Shown: positions 32,009 through 40,261 of the stretch, piece after piece
Position numbering within the stretch: the stretch's first letter is position 1
Layout of the letters: each line of letters begins with the position of its first letter
From: Labedella phragmitis
GTDB lineage: Bacteria > Actinomycetota > Actinomycetes > Actinomycetales > Microbacteriaceae
Reading direction: 5' to 3'
Length of the DNA stretch: 64,000 nt
NCBI RefSeq assembly: GCF_004078635.1
Contig: NZ_RZNB01000008.1
Coordinates: forward strand, 1 to 64,000
The notes under the pieces: generated by a model
What the model saw: the letters and a program-made list of their open reading frames with translations, nothing else
Told to the model about the DNA's origin: nothing
Databases searched by the model: none
Translations under genes and position numbers: made by a program

Positions 32009-33052
32009 GGACACGAGCACCTTCATCCCCCGTCCAGCGCGCAGCTCCGCGAGCGAGTCGACGACGGCGTCGAGGCCGACGGTCGTGACCCAGCCGGTCG
32101 TGTCGTACGCCCCGTCGGCCATCGCCGCGATGACGGCGTCGAAGTCGGCCTGGGTGTAGCCGAGCGTGCCGGCGATCTCCGTCTCCGCCATCACGAGCAT
32201 CGTGGGGTTGAACTCGAAACCGCGCTCGTGGAGCGCGACGACGACGACGCGCCCCAGGGGAGTGAGGTTCGCGATCGCCGAGGTGACGGCGGCTCCCGCC
32301 CCCGCGGCGTCGAATGCGACGTCGACGCCCCGTCCGCCCGTCGCGTCGCGGACGCGCGCCGCGAGATCCTCGGAGGTCGGATCGACGAGCAGATCGGCGC
32401 CGACCGCGCCGATCGCCGCGCGCCGTGACTCGCTGGGCTCCGAGACGATGATCGTCTCCACTCCGTGCGCACGGAGCGCGAACCAGACGCCGATGCCGAT
32501 CGGCCCCGCACCCGCGATGAGCGCCGTCTGCCCGGGCTGCACGCGGCTGCGTTCGACGGCGTGCCACGCGACGGCCATGGGCTCGACGAGCGCCCCGAGC
32601 GTCAGATCGACGTTCTCGGGAAGTACGTGCAGCTTCTCCGCCGGTACGGTCGTGAACTCCGCCATGCCTCCCCCATCGGAGGTCAGGCCGTGGAACCCGA
32701 TCCTCGTGCACGCGTTGAAGGCGCCCTTCTCGCAGGCGGCGCACTCGCCGCAGTAGTAGACGGGCCAGACGGCGACCCGGTCGCCGACGGACACGTTCGT
32801 GACGCCCTCACCGAGCTCCACGACGGTGCCGGAGAACTCGTGACCGAGCACTTGCGGCGGGGTCGATCCCGTCACGGGGTGCGGTTTCGTGAAATCGAGC
32901 CCGGACGCCTCCGGCGAGTAGTAGACGTGCAGGTCCGATCCGCAGATGCCCGCGAAGGCATTACGGAGCTTGACCATTCCTCGACCGGGTGCGGGCTCGG
33001 GGACGTCCTCGATGCGGAGGTCCTCCTTGGCGTGGAACACGGCGGCTTTCAT
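31991..33052 (-). CDS. Zinc-containing alcohol dehydrogenase (butanediol dehydrogenase-like)
   Basis: A 353-residue medium-chain dehydrogenase. The catalytic zinc site is formed by GICGSDLHVYY and VLGHEFSGTVVELGEG with a later LVEPMAVAWHAVE. The structural zinc cysteines are in YYCGECAACEKGAFNAC. The Rossmann motif is ALIAGAGPIGIGVWFALRA. The profile resembles (R,R)-butanediol or polyol dehydrogenases. GGAAAGGATC precedes ATG 33052. The upstream SDR gene ends 77 bp before, separated by a G-rich tract, and the two probably form an operon controlled by the divergent TetR at 34008. The 3' end is tandemly repeated. Confidence 0.92.
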   Translation of the reverse strand: MKAAVFHAKEDLRIEDVPEPAPGRGMVKLRNAFAGICGSDLHVYYSPEASGLDFTKPHPVTGSTPPQVLGHEFSGTVVELGEGVTNVSVGDRVAVWPVYYCGECAACEKGAFNACTRIGFHGLTSDGGGMAEFTTVPAEKLHVLPENVDLTLGALVEPMAVAWHAVERSRVQPGQTALIAGAGPIGIGVWFALRAHGVETIIVSEPSESRRAAIGAVGADLLVDPTSEDLAARVRDATGGRGVDVAFDAAGAGAAVTSAIANLTPLGRVVVVALHERGFEFNPTMLVMAETEIAGTLGYTQADFDAVIAAMADGAYDTTGWVTTVGLDAVVDSLAELRAGRGMKVLVSADPES

Positions 33053-33078
33053 CGTCGATCCTTTCCGTTGATCGTGCT

Positions 33079-33107
33079 GGTGGGTGGGTGGGTGGGGTGG
33101 GGTGGGG
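33079..33107 (+). other. G-quadruplex-forming tract between sdr and adh
   Basis: Three GGG tracts are followed by three GGGG tracts, all separated by a single T, a textbook parallel G-quadruplex pattern. The G-rich strand is the plus strand, that is, the template for the leftward operon. It lies in the spacer, 27 bp before the dehydrogenase start. Confidence 0.75.
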
Positions 33108-33129
33108 TGTGGCCGTCGCGTCGGACGGG

Positions 33130-33909
33130 TCAACCGAGGAAGGGGCGCAGGTCCGGATAGCCGGACACCGCCCACGCGCCGTCGACGACGAGGTTCTCGC
33201 CTGAGATGTACGACGCGTCGTCGCTCGCGAGGAAGAGCGCTGCCGCTGCGATCTCGGACGGATCCGCAGCTCGTCCGAGCGGGATGCGCTCCATGTACGC
33301 CTCCTGGACGCCCGGGATGCTCGTGAGTCCGCCCGTCATGGGTGTCGAGACCAGACCCGGCGAGACGGCGTTGACGCGGATCCCGTGCTCGGCGAGTTCG
33401 AGTGCCGATTGCTTCACGAGCATCGCGGCTCCGGCTTTGGATGCGGTGTAGCCGACACCGAAGAACATCGGGACGAGAGAGTTGAGTGACGCGATCGTGA
33501 CGATCGCACCCGGCTTCTTCTCCGCGATGAAGGCTCGAGCGGCAGAACGGGTGCCGTAGAACGCGCTGTACAGATTGAGCTTGACCGTGAAGTCCCAGTC
33601 CTCGGCGCTCACGTCGAGCAGGCTTCCGGCCTTCGAACCGCCTGCGACGTTGAACATCACGTCGAGAGTGCCGTAGGTGGACACCGCCGCGTCGACGACG
33701 GACTGAACGTCCTCTTCCCTCGTCACGTCGGCACGGACGGCCGTGACGTTCTCGCCGAACCTCTCCGATGCGGTGGAGACGAGTTCCTCGTTGACGTCGG
33801 CGACGACGACACGGGCTCCCTCGGTGAGCAATCGCTCGGTGATCTTCGCGCCGATACCGGAGACGCCTCCGGTGACGACCGCGACACGGTTCTCGAAACG
33901 TGCGGACAT
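33130..33909 (-). CDS. SDR family oxidoreductase (glucose dehydrogenase-like)
   Basis: A classical 259-residue SDR: VAVVTGGVSGIGAKITERLL, MFNVAGGSKAGSLLDVS, catalytic Ser in VTIASLNSLVPM, YTASK in GVGYTASKAGAAMLVKQSAL, and YISGENLVVDGAWAVSG at the end. It acts with NAD(P) on an alcohol or ketone of unknown identity. ATG 33909 is preferred because GGAAGGAGC lies just before it. It is followed by the zinc dehydrogenase gene and is divergent from a TetR gene with a palindrome in between. Confidence 0.92.
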   Translation of the reverse strand: MSARFENRVAVVTGGVSGIGAKITERLLTEGARVVVADVNEELVSTASERFGENVTAVRADVTREEDVQSVVDAAVSTYGTLDVMFNVAGGSKAGSLLDVSAEDWDFTVKLNLYSAFYGTRSAARAFIAEKKPGAIVTIASLNSLVPMFFGVGYTASKAGAAMLVKQSALELAEHGIRVNAVSPGLVSTPMTGGLTSIPGVQEAYMERIPLGRAADPSEIAAAALFLASDDASYISGENLVVDGAWAVSGYPDLRPFLG

Positions 33910-33961
33910 GGTGCTCCTTCCGGCGCCTGCTCCGTCGGCGGCGACCACACCCAGGCTACGC

Positions 33962-33983
33962 CTATCAGACAGGTGTTTGATAG
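33962..33983. promoter_or_regulatory. Probable TetR operator
   Basis: CTATCAGAC (33962-33970) and GTTTGATAG (33975-33983) form an inverted repeat with one mismatch around AGGT, in the promoter shared by the SDR operon and the TetR gene. Confidence 0.65.
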
Positions 33984-34007
33984 CCCGTCGGGTGTCATCA
34001 TGGACGC

Positions 34008-34601
34008 ATGGATCCCCGACAAGCCCGCACGTGGTCGAGGCTCGTCGAGGTCGTGCACGAGATCGCTGCGGAGCGGCCCATCGACGAGGTCAGCGTCGCG
34101 GAGGTCGCGCGTCGCGCGGCGATAACGCGCGACACGTTCTATCGTCACGCGAGCGGTCCCTCCGACCTGCTGTCCCGGGTTCTGCGAGCGGAACTCGACG
34201 AGCTGCTCGCCGACTTCAGCACCGAGGCGGACGCCCGAGGAGGGGGCTTCGCGGTCTTCGACGTCGCCGAGCGGGCTCTCCTCGCGCACATGAGGGAGCA
34301 CCGCGCGATTTATCGCGGCGCGATGTCGCCGCGATTGGTACCGGAACTCCGCGACATGCTCGTCGACACCATCGAGCGGTCGCTTCTCGACCTCCTCGAG
34401 CGGCACCCGGAGATCGCTCCGGCCGGCCCGGCGGGTGTGGACCGCGCGCGCCAACTGCGCGTGTCCGCCGCCTACGCGGCATCGGGCACGATCGGTGCGA
34501 TCGAGGTCTGGCTCGCGGACGATGAACCGGCCGCGTCGGATGACGCGGCGCGGGCGATCCTCGCGGCGTCGCCTGCGTGGTGGTTCAGCCCGGTGGACTG
34601 A
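34008..34601 (+). CDS. TetR/AcrR family regulator
   Basis: A 197-residue regulator. The DNA-binding part is EVSVAEVARRAAITRDTFYR with HASGPSDLLSRVLRAELDEL. The ligand domain is helical with no familiar subfamily mark. It is divergent from the SDR-dehydrogenase operon and the 22-bp near-palindrome between them is its likely binding site. The start ATG 34008 is only 24 bp from the operator, consistent with autorepression. Confidence 0.9.
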   Translation: MDPRQARTWSRLVEVVHEIAAERPIDEVSVAEVARRAAITRDTFYRHASGPSDLLSRVLRAELDELLADFSTEADARGGGFAVFDVAERALLAHMREHRAIYRGAMSPRLVPELRDMLVDTIERSLLDLLERHPEIAPAGPAGVDRARQLRVSAAYAASGTIGAIEVWLADDEPAASDDAARAILAASPAWWFSPVD

Positions 34602-34758
34602 GCACGGCGCCGCACGCAAGGCCGGAGCGACGTCCTCCGCGATGGGGTAGGGATGCGGATTCCGTAGATTCCACGGCCATGGGCGGTGGTAATCCTCCGT
34701 CAGCTGCACCATGATGAGAGAAATACGTGATTCGACCCCTACTCGAGGAGCACCGAGA

Positions 34759-36135
34759 ATGTACGCCGTCGTCAATCCAGCAACGGGCGAGACCGTCCGC
34801 GAGTACCCGACCATCACGGACGACGCGCTGCAGGACGCGATCGCATCGGCTGACAGCGCCTTCCGCACGTGGTCGCGTCGAGCGTCGGTCGCCGATCGGG
34901 CCGCGCTCATCGCACGCGTCGCCGCCCTCCACACCGAGCGTCGGGAGGAGCTCGCCGAGATCATCGTCCGCGAGATGGGCAAGCCGATCGAGCAGGCGCT
35001 CGGCGAGGTCGACTTCGCCGCAGCGATCTACCAGTACTACGCCGACAATGGCGAGGCGTTCCTCGCCGACGAGAAGATCGAGCTCTCCGACGGAGGAGGC
35101 GACGCGTTCGTCCGCCGCGCCGGGCTCGGCGTGCTGCTCGGCATCATGCCGTGGAACTTCCCGTACTACCAGGTCGCGCGCTTCGCCGGACCGAACGTCG
35201 TGGTGGGAAACACGATCCTCCTGAAGCACGCGCCGCAGTGCCCCGAATCGGCGGCCGCCATCGCCGACATCTTCGCCGTGGCCACCGAGGAGCTCGGCGC
35301 TCCCACCGGCGTCTACGTCAACGTCTACGCCACGAACGACCAGGCCGCGACGATCATCGCCGACCCGCGCGTGCAGGGTGTCTCGGTCACCGGGTCCGAG
35401 CGCGCGGGAAGCGCCGTCGCCGAGCTCGCGGGCCGTCACCTCAAGAAGGTCGTGCTCGAGCTCGGCGGATCCGACCCCTTCATCCTGCTCTCGACGGACG
35501 ACCTCGACTCCGCCGTGCAGGACGCCGTGAACGCCCGTATCGACAACAACGGTCAGTCGTGCAACGCGGCCAAGCGCTTCATCGTGCTCGACGAGCTCTT
35601 CGACGAGTTCCAGCAGAAGTTCGTCGACGCCTTCACGGCGTCGCAGCCCGCCGACCCCACGGCGGACGACACCGTGCTCGGTCCGCTCTCGTCGGCCGCG
35701 GCGACGGCCCGGCTGCAGGAGCAGCTCGATCGCGCGATCGCGCAGGGCGCCACGGTGCTCGCGAAGGGCGAGACGACCGGCAACTTCTTCCCACCCGCCG
35801 TCATCACCGACGTGACCCCCGAGATGGACGCGTTCCACGAGGAGTTCTTCGGACCCGTCGCGGCGCTCTACCGCGTCTCCTCCGAGGAGGAGGCCGTGGA
35901 GCTCGCGAACGACACCCCCTTCGGCCTCGGCTCGTACGTCTACACGACGGACCAGGAGCAGGCGCTGCGCGTGGCGGACCAGATCGACGCCGGCATGGTG
36001 TGGATCAACGTCGTCCTCGGCGACGCGGCCGAGCTGCCCTTCGGCGGCGTCAAGCGTTCCGGTTCGGGCCGCGAGATGGGCCGCTTCGCGCTCGAGGAGT
36101 TCGTCAACAAGAAGCTCATCCGCATCGCGGGCTGA
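34759..36135 (+). CDS. NAD(P)-dependent aldehyde dehydrogenase (succinate-semialdehyde type)
   Basis: A 458-residue aldehyde dehydrogenase. MYAVVNPATGETVREYPTIT and MPWNFPYYQVARFAGPNVV are the expected N-terminal parts; the catalytic base is Glu234 in VVLELGGSDPFI and the nucleophile Cys268 in DNNGQSCNAAKRFIV. PFGGVKRSGSGREMGRFALE is at the C-terminus. The length and motifs agree with GabD-like enzymes, so succinate semialdehyde is the best guess. No GABA transaminase gene is nearby. ATG 34759 follows GAGGAGCACCGA; an earlier in-frame ATG lacks such a site. Confidence 0.92.
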   Translation: MYAVVNPATGETVREYPTITDDALQDAIASADSAFRTWSRRASVADRAALIARVAALHTERREELAEIIVREMGKPIEQALGEVDFAAAIYQYYADNGEAFLADEKIELSDGGGDAFVRRAGLGVLLGIMPWNFPYYQVARFAGPNVVVGNTILLKHAPQCPESAAAIADIFAVATEELGAPTGVYVNVYATNDQAATIIADPRVQGVSVTGSERAGSAVAELAGRHLKKVVLELGGSDPFILLSTDDLDSAVQDAVNARIDNNGQSCNAAKRFIVLDELFDEFQQKFVDAFTASQPADPTADDTVLGPLSSAAATARLQEQLDRAIAQGATVLAKGETTGNFFPPAVITDVTPEMDAFHEEFFGPVAALYRVSSEEEAVELANDTPFGLGSYVYTTDQEQALRVADQIDAGMVWINVVLGDAAELPFGGVKRSGSGREMGRFALEEFVNKKLIRIAG

Positions 36136-36217
36136 CCTTCTCATCCCCCTCAGCGACCGTGTGGCTGGTTCGGTCCTCGAGTCCGGCGGGCGTGTCGAAG
36201 GCGGTACCGTGGCGCGA

Positions 36218-36566
36218 TCAGCGGCGGTGGGGGAGGAGGCCGAGCTCCAGCGCGCGCGTGACCGCTCGGGTGCGGTCGCCCACGTCGAGCTTCTCGAAGA
36301 CGTGCAGCAGATGCGTCTTCACCGTCGCCTCCCCGACGTAGAGCCGACGCGCGATCTCGGGGTTGCTGAGCCCCTCGGCGACGAGACCGAGCACCTCGGT
36401 CTCGCGCGGGCTCAACGACACCGCCGGTCGCCCGACCCGTCGGACGAGCATCGCGGCGATCGACGGGGCGAGCGCCACCTCTCCGCGCGCGACGGAGCGC
36501 ACGCCCGCGAGGATCTCCTCCTGCGGCGCGGCCTTCAGCAGGTAGCCGCTCGCTCCCGCCTCTGCA
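36218..36566 (-). pseudogene. Beheaded NarL-type response regulator
   Basis: The frame encodes only the end of a receiver (AGASGYLLKAAPQEEILAGV) and a complete LuxR-type helix-turn-helix (LSPRETEVLGLVAEGLSNPE, then IARRLYVGEATVKTHLLHVF). The phosphoacceptor half is gone. Upstream of about 36566 the frame continues only into antisense of an unrelated gene end, and an ATG there at 36673 would be accidental. No partner kinase is present. A deletion joining two unrelated genes tail-to-head is the simplest explanation. A short DNA-binding protein might still be made. Confidence 0.7.
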
Positions 36567-36797
36567 GGACGATTCGCCGGGGTCACCGGCGGGCCGACGC
36601 TCATCGCGGATGGGCCTCTTGCCGCGACCGGCGGTTCGGCGACGCAATCACTGCTCGAGAACTCGGGCTCCACGCAGTTCTACTGCTTCGAGGTGGGGCT
36701 TCCGGCGGCGCCGACGCTGCCGACCGGCACCGCACTCGACGATCTCCAGGGTCGCTCCGTCGCTCCCGCCTGGGAGTTCGCGTCCGAGTCGAACTGA
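36567..36797 (+). pseudogene. C-terminal remnant of a SipW-substrate-like surface protein
   Basis: The plus-strand frame ending at TGA 36795-36797 reads SATQSLLENSGSTQFYCFEV, LPAAPTLPTGTALDDLQGRS and VAPAWEFASESN. Such YCF-V-LP...LQG-...P-W-F endings are typical of alternate-signal-peptide (SipW-dependent) surface proteins of actinobacteria. A stop codon lies in frame at 36543 and no start codon is available, so the 5' end is lost at the junction with the response regulator remnant. Its stop is 7 bp before the SipW-type peptidase gene, where a substrate gene would be expected. Confidence 0.65.
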
Positions 36798-36804
36798 GGT
36801 GACG

Positions 36805-37407
36805 ATGCCTTCGCTGCTCGAGCAGACTCGGATCGACGCTGAGGTGACAGCTCCTGCCAGGACATCGACAACAGCTTCGGTCCTCGTCACGGTCGGCGGC
36901 ATCGTCGGTATCGCCGTCCTCGTCTGTGTGGCCTCCGGGTGGGTGTTCGGAATGTCCGTCCTCGTGTTCACAACGGGGTCGATGGCCCCCTCGATGCCGA
37001 CCGGCACGGCGGCGATCGTGCAACACGTGGATGCGTCGAGCGTGGTCGTCGGTGACGTCGTGACGGTGCCTCGTCCCGGTGAAGCGCTCCCCGTCACGCA
37101 CCGGGTCGAGTCGATCGGGCTCGTGGCTGACGACGCCTCTGCTCGCTCGCTCGTGCTGAAGGGCGACGCGAACGACAGTGCCGACCGTGAGCCGTACGTC
37201 GTGCGCGCCGTCGAGCGGGTGCTCGTCGCGGTCCCGGGCGGTGCCGCTGCACTCTCCGTCCTTCGCTCACCGGCGGTGATCGGCATCACCGCCGGGCTCG
37301 TGGCGATGGCGATCGTGTGGTCGTTCTGGCCACGGGAGCGCCGACCGTTCGAATCCCACGAGTCCGCAGACCCGTCGAGCGGCTCACCGTCGATGACGGC
37401 GCCATGA
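36805..37407 (+). CDS. SipW-type (Ser-His) signal peptidase I
   Basis: A 200-residue membrane protease. The catalytic serine is Ser59 in VFTTGSMAPSMPTGTAAIVQ, and instead of a lysine general base it has His99 in LPVTHRVESI, as in the SipW and endoplasmic-reticulum branch. LVLKGDANDSADREPY is the conserved box after the active site. A segment before Ser59 (VGGIVGIAVLVCVASGW) and one near the C-terminus anchor it. The two following genes overlap and encode exported proteins, at least one with a SipW-type signal. GAGGTGACG precedes ATG 36805. Confidence 0.88.
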   Translation: MPSLLEQTRIDAEVTAPARTSTTASVLVTVGGIVGIAVLVCVASGWVFGMSVLVFTTGSMAPSMPTGTAAIVQHVDASSVVVGDVVTVPRPGEALPVTHRVESIGLVADDASARSLVLKGDANDSADREPYVVRAVERVLVAVPGGAAALSVLRSPAVIGITAGLVAMAIVWSFWPRERRPFESHESADPSSGSPSMTAP

Positions 37408-38270
37408 CGCCGAGCGACAGGAGGACGCGGCGTCATGCCGTGGGGAGGGCGACCGGTTCCGCTGCGGTCGGTTCACTCGTCTGCGGTGTCGTCCTGCTGT
37501 CCGGCTCGGCTCATGCCGCGCTTCAGGAGGTTCCCGAGAACGGAGCGCCCGGTCGTCTCGTGCTGTCGTCCGACCCCTACCCCGCACAACTGGATGCCCT
37601 GAGCCCCGGCGTCATCCGGTATTGGGAGGTCACCGCGACGATCGAGGGGGCCTCCGACGCTTCGCTCGTCCTCGAGATATGGAAGGACGGCGATCTCGTC
37701 GAGCACCCGGACGGCCTCGTCGCGACCGTTGAACGGTGCGACGTCGCGTGGACAGGAGTTCCCGACAGTCCGCACTGCGCCTCCGGCTGGGAGGTCGTGA
37801 CCGACGCGCGGCCGAGCGACGACTACTCGACCGTGAGTCCCGTCTTCGACCTCCATGGCGTCGATCCCGTCGACGGCACGCATCTTCTCCTCGGCTTCGG
37901 GCTCGAGCCGACCGATGCCGGTGACGAGTCGCTCATGGGTTTGAGCGCCGAGATCGGTCTCGGTCTCACGGCGGCGGCAGACGACCCGGACGGTCCTGGG
38001 CAGCCGAGCGCTCCCGATCGTCCGAGCGGCATTCCTGCCGCCGATGCTCCGACCCACCCGATCGCCACGTCGACCGGCGATCTCCCCGTAACCGGCGCGG
38101 ACGTGATCGGGCTGGCCCTCTTCGCGCTCGGTGCGATCGGGCTCGGTGCGATCGGGCTCGGTGCCGTAGCGTTCGTGAGTCTCGGACGAGGAGCGGCCGG
38201 CGGCCGGACGGCGCGTCGAGCGATGGCCACGCACGTCACGCGCCCGAGGGCCGTGAGGCAGGACACATGA
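37404..38270 (+). CDS. Secreted protein with LPVTG cell-wall anchor
   Basis: A 288-residue protein with an N-terminal signal (AVGSLVCGVVLLSGSAHAAL) and a C-terminal sortase signal: LPVTGAD followed by a hydrophobic stretch with repeated AIGLG units and a basic tail ending RPRAVRQDT. The mature part is acidic and has a cysteine pair-like pattern (VERCDVAWTGVPDSPHCASG). I do not recognise the fold. Ser/Pro/Asp-rich linker precedes the anchor. It overlaps the peptidase gene by 4 bp and the next gene by 4 bp, so it is part of the same surface-assembly operon. Whether it uses SipW or standard signal peptidase is not clear. Confidence 0.75.
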   Translation: MTPSDRRTRRHAVGRATGSAAVGSLVCGVVLLSGSAHAALQEVPENGAPGRLVLSSDPYPAQLDALSPGVIRYWEVTATIEGASDASLVLEIWKDGDLVEHPDGLVATVERCDVAWTGVPDSPHCASGWEVVTDARPSDDYSTVSPVFDLHGVDPVDGTHLLLGFGLEPTDAGDESLMGLSAEIGLGLTAAADDPDGPGQPSAPDRPSGIPAADAPTHPIATSTGDLPVTGADVIGLALFALGAIGLGAIGLGAVAFVSLGRGAAGGRTARRAMATHVTRPRAVRQDT

Positions 38271-40063
38271 GGAGCGGTCATCGGCACGCCCCCTCGCCCG
38301 GACGGATCGGCCGACGCGCCGTCTGTGCCATCGCCGCGCTCGTGGTCCTCGCGATCGTGCCCCCCAACGTCTCGGCGACCGTCGCCGCGTGGAACGACGC
38401 GGAGTGGGGGCACGCGACGGTCGGCACGTCGAGTTTCGACTGCGGCACGGACACGGGCCACACGACCGCCGCGAACTCGACGTTCCTCCGCGGGGAGTTG
38501 CTCGGCCAGGATCTGGATGACATCGCGGAACTGGAGGAGCTCGTCCTCGTCCGCCCGGCGGATGGACCCGCGCTCGTGCAACCGGCATCGGCCGTCGACC
38601 TCGGAAGCGACGACGCCGATCCCAACACGGACACCTTCGGGCGACCGCTCGCCGTCGACCTCCTCGACGGGATCGTCGGGCTCGACCTGACAGGTCTCGA
38701 GGTGGGGCTCCCCGCCGGGTCCGCCGGCGCCGTCAACCAGGTGACGCGTGTGACGACCACGGGCAGCTCGGCCGCTGCATCCGGACTGGTCGACGACAGT
38801 GGTGCGTTGCTCGTCTCGTCGGAGACCCCCACTGACCAGTTCCCGGAACCCGCACGGCTCTCCCTCGAGGACATCGTGCCCGACCTGGAGGGAGTCGTCG
38901 ACCCTGCGATCGAGATCGGGGCCGTCGGATCGCGAGCGGACCTCGATTGGTGCGCGGCCGCCGAGAGTGCCGCGTGGGGCGACGGGTCGGTGACGGGAGT
39001 CACGCGCGAGTACGGTATCGCCAGCCTCGCCCTCGACGTCGACAGCCCGACCATCGGGGTTCTGACGAGCGCCGCCTCATCGACCGTCACGAGCCTCGAT
39101 GCCGCGCTGAGCGCGCTCGCCGGCACCGGTGGTCTCGTGAGTTCGGCCCTCCGCGACTCGATCGTCTCGGCGTTGGTCAGCGGACTGTCGCTCGGAGCGC
39201 TGACGGGCTCCGTATCGATCACGGGAGTCGACCTCGCGCGAACCCTCGAGCCGTTTCTCGTCACTCCGCTCTCCGACGGAGTCGTGACGATCGACCCGAG
39301 CACTGGGTCGATCCGCGCAGACCTCGCGGGCCTCCTCGGGGACGACATCGGCGGCGTGAACGATCTCCCTCCCAACTCGGAGCTCATCATCGACGCCCAG
39401 GTCGTCGACGATCTCGTGGCTCGAACGGGTGATCTCCTCGACACGTGGACGGCTGTCGTCGTGTCGTCACTGCGCTCGGCCCTCCTCTCCGCTCGGATCG
39501 TGGTGGACGTCGCTGCGGTGGTGAGCCTCGGAGCGACCCGCGTCGTGAGCCTCGACGTCGATCTGGATGCGGCGATCGCCGAGGTTCTCGCAGGGTCGGC
39601 GACCGTCACCGTCGACACCGACGTGCTCGGACTCGTGTCGGTTCTCGACGCCGTGCTCGCAGTGCTCGGAATATCCGTGAGCGGACTCGTCAGCACGCTG
39701 CTCGGGTTGGGTCCGACCCTCCTCGCCGCCGTCGGGTCGCAACTCACGGCTTCGCTCATCGACCCGCTCACGTCCGCGGGTTCGAGTCTCGCGGCCCTCA
39801 CCGCCCCCGTCGTCGGCGTGCTCGACGTCCTCGTGTCGGCGTTGCCATCCGTGCTGTCGATCATGGTGAACGTGCAACCGGATCAACCGGGAGCGCCGCC
39901 CGGCCCGCTCCCCGAGGGGCCGACCGAGGTCTCGAGCGGGCGATTCTCCGTGAGCGCCCTGCGCGTCGGGTTCCTCGACGCGCTCGTTCCGAATGGCGGA
40001 CCCTCGTACATCGAACTCGCGACCTCGGAGGTCGGGCCGAACAGGCTGCCGCCTCCATCGTGA
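38267..40063 (+). CDS. Choice-of-anchor G family surface protein
   Basis: A 598-residue exported protein. The N-terminal signal ends in SATVAAWNDAEWGHATVGTS, the TxAxW-D context used by SipW-type peptidases. The mature part is poor in Lys and Cys, rich in Val, Leu, Ser and Asp, and contains long beta/amphipathic repeats (for example LVSTLLGLGPTLLAAVGSQL). It fits the choice-of-anchor G family, whose members are presumed surface or fibre-like proteins. The C-terminus lacks an LPxTG motif. It is the third gene of the overlapping SipW operon and the probable main substrate of the peptidase. Confidence 0.78.
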   Translation: MRSGHRHAPSPGRIGRRAVCAIAALVVLAIVPPNVSATVAAWNDAEWGHATVGTSSFDCGTDTGHTTAANSTFLRGELLGQDLDDIAELEELVLVRPADGPALVQPASAVDLGSDDADPNTDTFGRPLAVDLLDGIVGLDLTGLEVGLPAGSAGAVNQVTRVTTTGSSAAASGLVDDSGALLVSSETPTDQFPEPARLSLEDIVPDLEGVVDPAIEIGAVGSRADLDWCAAAESAAWGDGSVTGVTREYGIASLALDVDSPTIGVLTSAASSTVTSLDAALSALAGTGGLVSSALRDSIVSALVSGLSLGALTGSVSITGVDLARTLEPFLVTPLSDGVVTIDPSTGSIRADLAGLLGDDIGGVNDLPPNSELIIDAQVVDDLVARTGDLLDTWTAVVVSSLRSALLSARIVVDVAAVVSLGATRVVSLDVDLDAAIAEVLAGSATVTVDTDVLGLVSVLDAVLAVLGISVSGLVSTLLGLGPTLLAAVGSQLTASLIDPLTSAGSSLAALTAPVVGVLDVLVSALPSVLSIMVNVQPDQPGAPPGPLPEGPTEVSSGRFSVSALRVGFLDALVPNGGPSYIELATSEVGPNRLPPPS

Positions 40064-40261
40064 CCCGGATCAGGCCGGCTCGGGGACCTTCGTTCTCCGA
40101 CTGCCCGAAGCGGAGCTGTGAGAGCGGTTCGGGCGCTGGGCAGGACCCGATCCCGCGATCGTCCGTACGGATCTCCCCGGAGGCTGCGGCGGATCGCGGG
40201 AGCGCCGCCCGGTGCGAGCCGCTACCTCCGCGGTTCACGCGGCGAGCGTAGAGTGCCCGCC

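Noticed and set aside
34585-36144. A 519-codon minus-strand frame opposite the aldehyde dehydrogenase
   Set aside because: The aldehyde dehydrogenase has a complete active site; the opposite frame has no recognisable domain.
36567-36673. Full 151-residue response regulator starting at 36673
   Set aside because: Its first 35 residues are antisense to the SipW-substrate remnant and do not resemble a receiver domain.
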